Shown: piece after piece, positions 1 through 7,012 of the stretch
Position numbering within the stretch: the stretch's first letter is position 1
Layout of the letters: every line of letters starts with the position of its first letter
Origin: Salinarimonas soli
GTDB taxonomy: Bacteria; Pseudomonadota; Alphaproteobacteria; Rhizobiales; Beijerinckiaceae
NCBI RefSeq assembly: GCF_008386575.1
Contig: NZ_VUOA01000020.1
Coordinates: 1-64,000 of the forward strand
Length of the DNA: 64,000 nt
Direction of reading: 5' to 3'
Notes under the pieces: model-generated
What the model was told of the DNA's origin: nothing
The model's database searches: none
The model's input: the letters and a program-made list of their open reading frames with translations, nothing else
Program-made: the position numbers and the translations under genes

Positions 1-289
1 CGCCGTCCGGGAAGGGCTTGCCGTTGTCCGGAATGCCGGCTCGGAAGGCTTCGAGCGCGATCGGGTTGCCAAGGGTGACCGCGAAGTGCTTCTCGCTCTT
101 GCTCAGCGAAATCACCGACCAGTCCTCGTATCCTCGGAACTCCGCGAACGAGAGCCCACCTGGTACGCTTATAGTGTACTTGTCCTGCTGCGCGACGGCC
201 ACGCTCCCGCAGACAATGAGTGCTGAGCTGAGAGCGGCACCGGCGGCTGCCCACAGGCGGCGGGAAGGAAACGGCAACATGCGTGGCAT
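1..289 (-). CDS. Cytochrome P460 family protein, 3' end outside window
   Basis: Reading leftward from the ATG at 289-287, the frame stays open to the window edge (about 96 residues). The N-terminus is a signal peptide: a basic start (MPRMLPFPSRR), an alanine-rich hydrophobic core and a likely cleavage after AVAQ. The mature part begins with the P460 pattern: FAEFRGYEDW, then a strand region, then NGKPFPDG. This is the start of the P460 haem-protein fold; the haem-binding CxxCH would lie beyond the window. Family members are periplasmic c-type haem proteins of diverse or unknown reaction. It is separated from the next gene by a long non-coding stretch, with no operon partner visible. The fold is recognised with fair confidence; the substrate is not known. 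Confidence 0.75.
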   Translation of the reverse strand, partial: MPRMLPFPSRRLWAAAGAALSSALIVCGSVAVAQQDKYTISVPGGLSFAEFRGYEDWSVISLSKSEKHFAVTLGNPIALEAFRAGIPDNGKPFPDG

Positions 290-542
290 GACTGGCTCCG
301 TCGTGATCTGGAACTACAGCTGGAGCGCAGCGCTCGCCGGAGATGCTCCGTATGCGAGCGCTAACGATCGGATCACATGAGCTTGGCAGCTTTGTCCGCC
401 ACGTTCTTTGACCGTCGCAACAAAGGTTTCAGGATCTTGCCGTCGCAAGTACGCGCGGTGTGGAAGCTGGGCGGTTATGACTGCCGAGAAGTTGGTCAGG
501 GAATGTGCCGCTTTGAGGAGCGGCGGCGGGCGGCGAAGAATC

Positions 543-575
543 GATCACCGGCCAGCGCCTGCTCTCCACCTACCC
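543..575 (+). repeat. 33-bp exact repeat, copy 1 (gene relic)
   Basis: These 33 bases are identical to 4572-4604, where they encode the N-terminus of a small zinc-ribbon-like protein (ITGQRLLSTYP). Here the reading frame continues into unrelated sequence and soon stops. This copy is therefore most simply the surviving 5' scrap of a second copy of that gene. Confidence 0.65.
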
Positions 576-1000
576 CGGCGCCATGGACGCTCGCGCTCAC
601 GAGACACGCGTGCCATGTTCCGGCGATCAGTCCATTGCGCCGGCCTGGAGACAGTGTGAGAGGCTACCCCGAGTCACGACGCCGGTTCCTTGATGCGGCC
701 CGCCTTGCGCAGACGACTGATCTTGCCGGCCTTGAAGCTGACGTGCTGCGCGAGATGTACCAAGGATTTGCCGCGGTCGCCTGGTGCACTGACATTCTCA
801 AGGACGAAGAGGCCGACGAACTCGGGCTGCCACGGGGCACGAACTATGCTCGTGCGGCTCAGCTGCTGCGACCACCTCGACAGGGACCTCGCAGCCGGGG
901 CAACCCGACGCGAGGTGTGGCGGCCAGCGATCGTGAACGTTGCCCTCGCAAGCGAGTGACTAACCCCGCATTCACAGTCGAGCGGGATGCTGGCTTGTAG

Positions 1001-1067
1001 GGCCGCGTTGCGTATTAGGCCCTGGAGCCCTGCCGCGTTCGGAACTTACCGCGGTGGGGTTTTCCTT
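1001..1067 (+). terminator. Intrinsic terminator inside a two-copy repeat, copy 1
   Basis: A 10-bp GC-rich stem (1028-1037 with 1050-1059, including two G-T pairs) is followed by TTTTCCTTT. The stem and about 25 bases upstream of it (starting GGCCGCGTTGCGTAT) recur at 3598-3660 with a few changes, some compensated in the stem. No intact gene ends just upstream, so this could be the 3' end of a small RNA or of a decayed gene. Confidence 0.6.
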
Positions 1068-1131
1068 TGATGGCCGAAATCAGGAACATGGGTGAGGTCG
1101 CGTTCAACCAACTCACCCGCGGGGCTGATCA

Positions 1132-1419
1132 GTGACAGACGAACGGAACCGGTGGATTGCGCAGATTGATCGGGCAGTAGCCCGCGGGCCGACGATTGAG
1201 GGTCGCGCTCTCATGATTTTAGAAGCAGCCGCTCACCTGTCCGTGCTGCCAATGGCAGCAGGCGAGGCGCGCACGCTCGCGGATCTACGGCTGGCTGCTA
1301 AGACGATGGTGGGCATCCGAGAGGGTGATCCGCTCGCGGGTCAGGTTCTGCACCACCTCGTTACGGCTTGGTTCGCGTTCGAACGAGAGTGGCGCACCGA
1401 CAGGGATGCTGCGCAATGA
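1132..1419 (+). CDS. Hypothetical protein, 95 aa
   Basis: GTG start; a soluble, helical protein (MTDERNRWIAQIDRAVARG...) with no recognised domain, signal peptide or membrane segment. Coding potential is supported by regular GC-rich third positions and an alpha-helical, alanine- and arginine-rich composition typical of small alphaproteobacterial proteins. It stands alone on the plus strand, after the terminator repeat and before a pair of overlapping small genes. Function unknown. Confidence 0.55.
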   Translation: MTDERNRWIAQIDRAVARGPTIEGRALMILEAAAHLSVLPMAAGEARTLADLRLAAKTMVGIREGDPLAGQVLHHLVTAWFAFEREWRTDRDAAQ

Positions 1420-1655
1420 AGCCCCGCGCGTGCACATGCGCTCGGTGGATGCAGCACTTTGGTGAACGTCGGCACGGCACGATGGCCAAGCAGTAACGCC
1501 GCCGCAGCCCAGGAGCTCGAAGCCGTATCGGTATGGCCCCGGCCTCGCTCGCGTCCTCTGCCCCGATCCGTGCGCAAGTTTGCATCGCTTAACCTGCGAT
1601 ACAGCGCAGTGCCGAGCGCTCGGCTACGGCGAGCCTTTGCAACGAGGGTTCGCGG

Positions 1656-1850
1656 ATGAGCGACGGCTCAGCGGAGGCACGGGTCAAGGCTGCGCTCTAT
1701 CGGGCGAAAGCTGAGGAGACGAGAGTTGCAGCGGAAGGGGAGCGTCTGCGGCATCACCGCAGGCGGAAACTCGCCTACGCAGACCAGCTCGATAAGCTCG
1801 CAGCTAACCTCGAGGTGCAGGCAACCCGACCGCGCAAGGACCTGGAGTGA
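1656..1850 (+). CDS. Hypothetical coiled-coil protein, 64 aa
   Basis: ATG start (MSDGSAEARVKAALYRAKAEE). The whole protein is a charged helix with heptad-like spacing of alanine and leucine (RLRHHRRRKLAYADQLDKLA), so a short coiled coil is likely. Its stop overlaps the GTG of the next gene by 4 nt, which indicates translational coupling and a shared role with that 92-residue protein. Function not recognised. Confidence 0.6.
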   Translation: MSDGSAEARVKAALYRAKAEETRVAAEGERLRHHRRRKLAYADQLDKLAANLEVQATRPRKDLE

Positions 1851-2125
1851 GCGGGGTCGGTCTCCTGCGACGGGCCCACCTTGAGCACAGGGGGCAGTGC
1901 TACGAGGTGCTGGCCGAGGCGCAAGGTGACGGCGCAGTGCTGGTCACGATCCTCGATGCGGAGGCGAGGCCTGTCGCACTGCCCTACGATGGTGCGGACG
2001 CGCCGCTGAGGGTGGGCTTGTACTCCGTCAGCCTTCCATCCCGTCTTGGTGCCGAGAGCACGGCCAGTGACTTTGTGAATGCGCTGATGAAGGCTGCGGC
2101 ACAGGATCTCCGCAGCCTCTTGTGA
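1847..2125 (+). CDS. Hypothetical protein, 92 aa
   Basis: GTG start inside the GTGA overlap with the preceding gene. The N-terminal two thirds look like a small beta-rich unit (CYEVLAEAQGDGAVLVTIL, then DGADAPLRVGLYSVSLP) and the C-terminus is helical. No catalytic motif is seen. Coupling to the 64-residue coiled-coil gene suggests a two-protein unit. Function unknown. Confidence 0.6.
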   Translation: MSGVGLLRRAHLEHRGQCYEVLAEAQGDGAVLVTILDAEARPVALPYDGADAPLRVGLYSVSLPSRLGAESTASDFVNALMKAAAQDLRSLL

Positions 2126-2295
2126 CGAGGTCGATTACGGGCTAGCCCTCGTCGTTTTGCACTGCGTGGGCTCGCCCATCCTTGCGCATCGCCCAAGCTG
2201 CACAGACCGCCATTTTTGCGTGTGCTCGACGGCATGGACGGGTTATCGTCCGCTCTGATCGCAAGTCCGCACACAACAACTTGGGGGACGACGCA

Positions 2296-2730
2296 ATGGC
2301 CAAAGGTGAAAGAGTGCAGAGCGGCGACGAGCAGAAGGCGAATCCCAAGAGCATCAGCGCAGCGGACAAGGCCATGGGGATGCGGTTGCGGGAAGCCCGG
2401 CTCCAAGCCGGCCTTAGCCAGGAGAAGCTGGGCGAAGCTCTGGGCGTCACGTTCCAGCAGATCCAGAAATATGAGCGGGGCACGAACCGCATCCCGTCCG
2501 GACGGCTCAAGATCATCTCGACGACCATGAACCGGCCGCTCAGCTACTTCTTCGGTGACGACGATGATGGTGAGGTCACGGAGGCTCGTGCCGGGCTCAT
2601 GAACCGGAACGCGGTTACCCTGCTGCGCTCGTTCAACAAGCTGTCCGACGCTCATCAGCTTGCCATCATTGCCGCAACCCGCGCCTTGGCAGCCTTCGAG
2701 GATGGCTCGGAGAGGGTTGCGGCCGAGTAG
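2296..2730 (+). CDS. XRE-family helix-turn-helix regulator
   Basis: Start chosen at ATG 2296, preceded by a GGGGGA ribosome site; an upstream in-frame extension to 2182 lacks one. Residues about 25-85 form a Cro/C1-type helix-turn-helix: MRLREARLQAGLSQEKLG, then VTFQQIQKYERGTNRIPSG. This is the usual alphaproteobacterial arrangement, with an acidic linker (GDDDDGE) and a helical tail of about 45 residues after it. Members of this group are cytoplasmic DNA-binding repressors or activators, common on plasmids, prophages and islands. The gene stands alone, so its target is not evident; the sites in this accessory region are candidates. Confidence 0.88.
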   Translation: MAKGERVQSGDEQKANPKSISAADKAMGMRLREARLQAGLSQEKLGEALGVTFQQIQKYERGTNRIPSGRLKIISTTMNRPLSYFFGDDDDGEVTEARAGLMNRNAVTLLRSFNKLSDAHQLAIIAATRALAAFEDGSERVAAE

Positions 2731-2795
2731 AAGCGACGTTGCCTGCCACCAGGCTCTAGCCCCACAATGTCGAGCGGCGAACTACAGGCACCTCG

Positions 2796-3107
2796 ATGGC
2801 TGACCACATTGACGAAGAGATCTGGGAAATCACCCGCGAGCGCAGCCGCAACCGCATCAAGCAGATGGATGCGGAGGAGCTGACGGCCTACATCGCTCGG
2901 GCACTCGCTTGCGGCGCCTTCGAGCACGACGCCCTGCCCGAGGATCTCCGGCAGCCGCTTCACGCCACCATCGACGATCTTGCCGACGAGAGACGAGGCA
3001 GCCCAGAACAGGTCGCGATCGAGGCTTTCCGCTGGCATGGCTACCGCGCCGAGATGAGCACTACGGGCGAGCTCTCGCTGCTGCGGGCCATGTGGCTGCA
3101 GGGCTGA
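2796..3107 (+). CDS. Hypothetical protein, 103 aa
   Basis: ATG start with consistent coding bias; an acidic, helical soluble protein (MADHIDEEIWEITRERSRNR) with no known domain. It ends 4 nt before the end of the convergent receiver-domain gene on the other strand. It follows the XRE regulator at 65 nt and could be co-transcribed with it. Function unknown. Confidence 0.6.
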   Translation: MADHIDEEIWEITRERSRNRIKQMDAEELTAYIARALACGAFEHDALPEDLRQPLHATIDDLADERRGSPEQVAIEAFRWHGYRAEMSTTGELSLLRAMWLQG

Positions 3108-3111
3108 CGCT

Positions 3112-3456
3112 TCAGCTCGCCAGCGCCCCTACAACGCCAACGAGTTGGCTCGGCGTGACCGGCGAGCGCACGATGGGCGCGCCACGGACCCGCGCTGTCT
3201 CCGGGATCCTCTGCGGTGTGGCCGCGGAATAGATGACGCCCACGTCAGGTCGAAGGGTTCGGACCTCACGCGCGAGATCAAGGCCACCGCGGTCGATGTT
3301 CGCGAAGAGAACAACCCTGCCTTGCTGCGCCTTCAGGCTCGCCGCGATCTCGGGTGCGGGCAGTGTGACGACCTCGTACCCATTCTTTGTCAGCGCGGAG
3401 GCCAGATCGCGAGCGACGACGGGGTTCTCGTCGGTCAGGTAGATGACAGGGCGCAT
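3112..3456 (-). CDS. Receiver-domain-like protein (stand-alone REC), 114 aa
   Basis: The whole protein spans one receiver-type fold: IYLTDENPVVARDLASALTKNGYEVV as the first strand and helix, then strands VVLFANID and VGVIYSA, and IVRSPVTPSQLVGVV at the position of the conserved KP. Compared with active receivers, the phospho-accepting aspartate region reads FANIDRGGLDL and the lysine is replaced by a serine-proline pair. Phosphorylation is therefore doubtful, and it may be an atypical receiver used as a binding module. It has no output domain. A DivK- or CpdR-like single-domain regulator is a weaker alternative. Confidence 0.65.
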   Translation of the reverse strand: MRPVIYLTDENPVVARDLASALTKNGYEVVTLPAPEIAASLKAQQGRVVLFANIDRGGLDLAREVRTLRPDVGVIYSAATPQRIPETARVRGAPIVRSPVTPSQLVGVVGALAS

Positions 3457-3597
3457 TGCGATCGCTCACGGTGCAAAGGACGACGGTGAGGTCGTATAGT
3501 TAACACTGCCTTAACAGCTCCGGGGTCGCCCCGCTCTGGACGTTGATCCGGGTCTGGTAACCTCGCGTTTACCGCGACTGCCCATCCTGGCATTCGA

Positions 3598-3660
3598 GGC
3601 CGCGTTGCGTATCAGGCCCTGAGCCCCGCCGCGTCCCGACCTTCGCGGCGGGGCTTCCTA
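3598..3660 (+). terminator. Intrinsic terminator inside a two-copy repeat, copy 2
   Basis: A perfect 11-bp stem (3623-3633 with 3644-3654) with a 10-nt loop is followed by TTCCTATTT. Together with its upstream flank it repeats 1001-1067. The base differences between copies largely keep the stem paired, so the structure, not a protein, seems to be conserved. Confidence 0.65.
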
Positions 3661-3826
3661 TTTCAGCGGATCCCACATGCGCGACGGAACCGCCTTCTCC
3701 CACCTCGCCCGAGGAATGGCGCCACGAGTGTGAGCGAGTTTCAATTCGAACAATTCGACTGAGCGCCTCAGGGCTTTTCTGAAGCTTCATCCGCTAGGCT
3801 TCGACTGATCACCCCTGGAGGTCTCG

Positions 3827-4207
3827 ATGCACCGCTCTCCACGCCTCTCCGCCGGGCTGGCCGCGGCATTGTTGGCCGCTGGCGGTATGCTGTTCCTGAG
3901 TGCTCCCGCGGAGGCTAAGCGCGGGTTCCGGATGGGATCGACAACGCGGCCGGTCGCGAGACCAGCCACCGGGGGAGCTGTGGTTATCATCCCGAGTGGC
4001 AGGGCGGGCACCTTCTCCGAGCAGAGCAGGCCGTACGCGGAGCGGGAAACTCAGGACTTCAGCCGCCTCGTGTCCCGGTCTCCTACGCCTTATCCTCCGC
4101 AGCCTACGACGGCTGCGCCGCCGCCGCCCAGAGAGACCACCACCTTTCAGGTTGACTCGTCCGGTGCAGCCGGACGCTTCGAGGTGCTCTCCCCCCGCGC
4201 TCCGTGA
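3827..4207 (+). CDS. Exported proline-rich hypothetical protein, 126 aa
   Basis: A clear Sec signal peptide (MHRSPRLSAGLAAALLAAGG..., cleavage after AEA) is followed by a disordered mature chain rich in proline, threonine and arginine (PTPYPPQPTTAAPPPPRETT). Cysteines and catalytic motifs are absent. A GGAGG-type ribosome site precedes the ATG. It is probably a periplasmic or surface protein of unknown function; small repetitive exported proteins like this are common in these genomes. Confidence 0.7.
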   Translation: MHRSPRLSAGLAAALLAAGGMLFLSAPAEAKRGFRMGSTTRPVARPATGGAVVIIPSGRAGTFSEQSRPYAERETQDFSRLVSRSPTPYPPQPTTAAPPPPRETTTFQVDSSGAAGRFEVLSPRAP

Positions 4208-4390
4208 TCCTGGCCCGGCGCATGTCGCTCATCGGCGGCGTAACTAGTTCCCGGAGCGCTGCGGCGGCCGACCGGCTCAAGCAAGACATGTACCGGCCGA
4301 AGGAGCTGCGGCGGGCGAAGCGGTAGGAGCGCCCTTGACCCTGAGCGGGAGAGATCCACGTAAGCCTTATGCATTTTACGGCGGTGCGCT

Positions 4391-4573
4391 GTGGATGAGC
4401 GGAAGGCTCTTGAATGCCAGAAGCGCGCGGATGAGTGCCGCGAGGCGGCATCGCGGACCAGGAGCGATCAGGCGAGAAAGGTCCTGCTGAACATGGCGAG
4501 CCACTGGCAGCAGCTCGCGGACTCGGCAAGGTGGCATGCAGCTAGACGAAAGCCCGATAGTGAGAGCGAGTGA
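4391..4573 (+). CDS. Small helical hypothetical protein, 60 aa
   Basis: GTG start. The sequence MDERKALECQKRADECREAA...RKVLLNMASHWQQLAD matches a familiar rhizobial pattern: short proteins with an ECxRRAxECR-like start and a helical WxxLA region. The molecular role of that group is unknown to me. Its stop overlaps the GTG of the following broken gene by 4 nt, so the two were once translationally coupled. Confidence 0.65.
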   Translation: MDERKALECQKRADECREAASRTRSDQARKVLLNMASHWQQLADSARWHAARRKPDSESE

Positions 4574-4815
4574 TCACCGGCCAGCGCCTGCTCTCCACCT
4601 ACCCGGCCGCTAAGGTACGGATCGCCTGCAAGACTTGAGGCGCCTCGTGGCAGTTCGACAAGGCGGCTCTGCTGGAGAAGGTAGAATACGCGGGGCTTGC
4701 ATCCCCTTGCTCGGAACTCGCCAGAGGCAAGGGCTGCACTAACGAGCAGTTCGTCGAGGCGCACGACCTGTGCGACGCCTATTATGTCGATCTGTGGACG
4801 CTGCCAGCCGCCTAG
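4570..4815 (+). pseudogene. Small cysteine-containing protein gene with in-frame TGA
   Basis: From the GTG at 4570 the frame reads MITGQRLLSTYPAAKVRIAC, then K, T and a TGA at 4636-4638. It then stays open and protein-like (WQFDKAALLEKVEYAG ... DLCDAYYVDLWTL) to TAG 4813-4815, 82 codons in all. The TGA falls where a CxxC zinc-ribbon pair would need its second cysteine. The simplest reading is a nonsense mutation of a cysteine codon. A selenocysteine is conceivable but unsupported, because the residues after it also look altered. It is coupled by a GTGA overlap to the 60-residue gene upstream. Confidence 0.6.
4572..4604 (+). repeat. 33-bp exact repeat, copy 2
   Basis: Identical to 543-575. 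Here it forms codons 2-12 of the broken small gene at 4570-4815. Confidence 0.65.
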
Positions 4816-4942
4816 GATGGCCGCGGCGAATCGGGGTGCGGCATGCTTGATGACTTTGGGCAGTAAAGATACGGATGCACAGGCATCCCTAGTGCGTATC
4901 CCGGTAGATAGATCATAGGGAGTCAATTTTTAATGTGGAACG

Positions 4943-5053
4943 ATGTTCGCAATAGCTATCATAATAATAATTATATCGGCGCTCTGCTCGGCGGTCGTGA
5001 TCGATAGCAGAGACTGTTCTAAGTTCCGGATTGAGGATGAAGAGATCTGGTAG
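4943..5053 (+). CDS. Candidate 36-aa membrane microprotein
   Basis: ATG followed by an almost pure hydrophobic helix (MFAIAIIIIIISALCSAVVI) and a polar acidic tail ending EDEEIW. Three consecutive ATA codons are unusual for this GC-rich genome, which suggests either foreign origin or chance in an AT-rich patch. Only a weak GGAA precedes the start. The shape is that of a single-span inner-membrane microprotein or small toxin-like peptide. No homologue is recognised and coding status is unproven. Confidence 0.35.
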   Translation: MFAIAIIIIIISALCSAVVIDSRDCSKFRIEDEEIW

Positions 5054-5095
5054 ACGCCAGGGGTTGAGACCCGCTGAGTCCCTCCGCTCGTCAAA

Positions 5096-5123
5096 TCCTT
5101 AGCAGATTAGCAGGTTTAGCAGC
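5096..5123 (+). repeat. TTAGC-unit repeat, copy A
   Basis: Three TTAGC units at 8-9-nt spacing (core TCCTTAGCAGATTAGCAG then GTTTAGCAGC). Related copies are at 9481-9508, 10950-10974 and 11845-11873, all intergenic. The tandem spacing resembles iterons or a multi-site operator. Confidence 0.6.
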
Positions 5124-5160
5124 CGGGCATGGTAGCTCGACACGCCCTCGATCGCCCGCT

Positions 5161-5189
5161 CACCTGAAAATACAGGTGAAATACAGGTG
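5161..5189. promoter_or_regulatory. CACCTG/CAGGTG palindrome plus tandem 11-mer
   Basis: CACCTG (5161-5166) and CAGGTG (5173-5178) form an inverted pair, and the 11-mer AAATACAGGTG occurs twice head-to-tail (5168-5178 and 5179-5189). The site lies about 200 nt upstream of the DUF551-like gene. This is the arrangement of a dimeric-repressor operator, but no regulator is assigned. Confidence 0.4.
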
Positions 5190-5390
5190 GCGTTGGTGGT
5201 CGGGCGGGTAATCGGTGCCCACGAGGTGGACTCACACGCCTCAACTCATTAGCTCGCAACAGCTTTAGGGCAACTCCTGGGCCCAAAACCGCCTACCGAC
5301 TCAGCGGACAAGGTGTGGCCGTGATAGCCACATCCACCGCGTACCGGTTCGCAGAGCGCGGTACCCTGACCTCGCGACGTGGAGATGGTG

Positions 5391-5591
5391 ATGATGAGCC
5401 AATGGCAGGCAATTGAAACGGCACCGAAAGATGGCCGCCGGGTCCTGCTCTGGCACAGAGCCTGGTCGGCGCCAAGCACCGGCGTTTTTGTCCTCTCGCG
5501 AGGGAGATGGAGGATCGCTACCGACTTTGGGACCTTCAACCACCAGCCCAGCCACTGGATGCCTCTACCTCCAGGCCCGCATGGAACCTAA
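5391..5591 (+). CDS. DUF551-like phage-type protein, 66 aa
   Basis: Start placed at ATG 5391 because GGAG (5381-5384) sits 6 nt upstream; a GTG at 5379 is also in frame. The sequence MSQWQAIETAPKDGRRVLLW, then RGRWRIATDF, then SHWMPLPPGP follows the DUF551 pattern (WxPIETAPKDGxxVLLW ... PTHWMPLP). The family is frequent in phages and islands, is small and cytoplasmic, and has no established function. It supports the accessory, phage-influenced nature of this region. Confidence 0.75.
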   Translation: MMSQWQAIETAPKDGRRVLLWHRAWSAPSTGVFVLSRGRWRIATDFGTFNHQPSHWMPLPPGPHGT

Positions 5592-5695
5592 CTTTTGTGG
5601 CCGACGAGCGCCTGAGGGACGGCTTGAAGAGGTGTTGAGCGCAGAGATCCAACTCAACCGCCTGGTTCGTGTTCGAGCGAGAGCCGCGGAGCGGA

Positions 5696-6574
5696 TCAGC
5701 GTGTTGCCGTATCGTTTAACCGGTTAAGCGATGCCTCGAAGCGCGATTGAGCGTCCTTCGCGTATATGCCGGCCTTCACCATCGAGGCGAGTTCCTTCAA
5801 CTTCACTCCAGTAAGTGAGTCATAGAGATCATCCAAATCTCTGCTGATCTGAGCCACCTTCGCCAAATCTCCCCGCCGATAGCTCTCGATCGCATCGAAC
5901 AGTTCCACGGCGATCTGGGCATGAACACGCACCCGGGATGAGAGTTGTGGGTTGAAGCTCGAAAGCGATGTGACAAGGCTTGGCGGGAGCATGGCCTCTG
6001 TCACAAGTTCCTTCAATCGCTGATCGGCCTTTGAGATCCGCAATCGTGGGTCAACCCGCCCGTTGTGGATGCTGTTTAAAGACACAACCGTCTCTGACGA
6101 GTCTCCACCCACGCCGGCCAGAAGCGCGTCGATTGCTTCCTTGGCGGCCCGTGCCGTGTGGGTCAGCTGTTCGTCGCTCTCAACCGACATTTTGATTGCG
6201 TCATCGAGTTCGCGCAGCTCCAACGCTCGGCGATGGAGGTGTTCGATCGCGCTAGCATCCGCCTGCTGGATCATCACGCCAGTTTGCTTCGCTGCGGTCC
6301 TGATCTGCACCTCTGTGCGGCGGATCTGCTGAAACAGGAGGGCGCCGACAAAGAGCGCGCTCAAGACCGTGATGAGGGCAGTCGCAAGGATCTGATACCG
6401 GTTGACATAGTGCTCCACACACCACCACAGCGATGCAGCCGGCGCTTGATCGCGAATGGTCGCGATCTCACAAAGCCTGCTGCCAACCCGCACGATGCCC
6501 CAAACCCAAAACAGTGCGACAGCACTGAGAGCGGCTAAAAGGACAATCAACAGCGTCCAGATTTGTCGGGTCAC
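5696..6574 (-). CDS. Two-helix membrane protein with coiled coil, about 292 aa
   Basis: Start placed at the GTG ending at 6574, because AAGGAG lies exactly 6 nt upstream of it; a GTG eight codons earlier (6598) has none. Two membrane helices lie near the N-terminus: IWTLLIVLLAALSAVALFWVWG, and about 45 residues later ILATALITVLSALFVGALLF. A short periplasmic loop containing two cysteines separates them. The rest is a long charged helical region, including IRRTEVQIRTAAKQTGV. The topology resembles a sensor or chemotaxis-like scaffold without an output domain. No family is recognised. Confidence 0.65.
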   Translation of the reverse strand: MTRQIWTLLIVLLAALSAVALFWVWGIVRVGSRLCEIATIRDQAPAASLWWCVEHYVNRYQILATALITVLSALFVGALLFQQIRRTEVQIRTAAKQTGVMIQQADASAIEHLHRRALELRELDDAIKMSVESDEQLTHTARAAKEAIDALLAGVGGDSSETVVSLNSIHNGRVDPRLRISKADQRLKELVTEAMLPPSLVTSLSSFNPQLSSRVRVHAQIAVELFDAIESYRRGDLAKVAQISRDLDDLYDSLTGVKLKELASMVKAGIYAKDAQSRFEASLNRLNDTATR

Positions 6575-6832
6575 GAGCCGCTCCTTGTGAAGCAGCACCG
6601 TAGCCCTGGGAACGTTAGAGCTGGCTTAAATTGGATTGAACAGGTGCCCCGATTGGATGTCAGGGTGCTCTGTCCCTTTTCCTCAGATTGCTGCCCCTTG
6701 TTGGTCAGGGAGGTACATGGGGCGGCCAGTGTTTGAAGGGGCGGCTCACCCGTTACGACGGGCAGATAACAGGTAACCGGCGCGCGTGCCGGCGGCGTAC
6801 AGGGGTAGCCATATCCGCAGTCCGCCTTGCCG

Positions 6833-7012
6833 TCAGGCGACCCGTACAAGCCTCAACGGCGGTTGCCTGGCGCGCTCTAACAGTCGGCTGAGTGCGTGGC
6901 CGATCCGGATGTCCCGGTAGTCATAAATTGGGGCCACCCCTGCCGAGTGATTGCGCAAAGCCGCAAGGGCCGCGTCATAGATGGCGCGTTCGGCAGCCCG
7001 GAAATCGCTCAC
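6833..7012 (-). CDS. Small hypothetical protein, 59 aa
   Basis: GTG start at 7012; the frame reads MSDFRAAERAIYDAALAALR, then APIYDYRDIRIGHALSRLLE, ending LVRVA. The amphipathic helices and arginine/alanine pattern look genuinely coded, and better than the opposing plus-strand frame over the same bases (6896-7093). No domain is recognised. The start lacks a strong ribosome site, so the N-terminus is uncertain. Confidence 0.5.
   Translation of the reverse strand: MSDFRAAERAIYDAALAALRNHSAGVAPIYDYRDIRIGHALSRLLERARQPPLRLVRVA

Larger units (their letters stand above)
290..1131. other. Long stretch without a convincing intact gene
   Basis: Several frames are open here, but none combines a ribosome site, a start and consistent codon use. 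The minus-strand frame ending near 690 reads protein-like (segment LVHLAQHVSFKAGKISRL) but has no credible start and may be a gene remnant. Positions 543-575 carry a copy of the 33-bp repeat shared with 4572-4604, and 1001-1067 carries the first terminator-containing repeat. The region reads as decayed accessory DNA. Confidence 0.5.

Noticed and set aside
377-1000. 207-codon plus-strand frame
   Set aside because: Composition is arginine/proline-rich as expected by chance, it runs through the gene-relic repeat in another frame, and it has no ribosome site or family pattern.
4222-4326. 34-codon frame ending RPKELRRAKR
   Set aside because: Too short, no ribosome site, no known family.
5581-5727. 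48-codon frame after the DUF551-like gene
   Set aside because: It overlaps the end of that gene and the 3' end of the opposing membrane-protein gene and has no start signal; the helical look is not enough.
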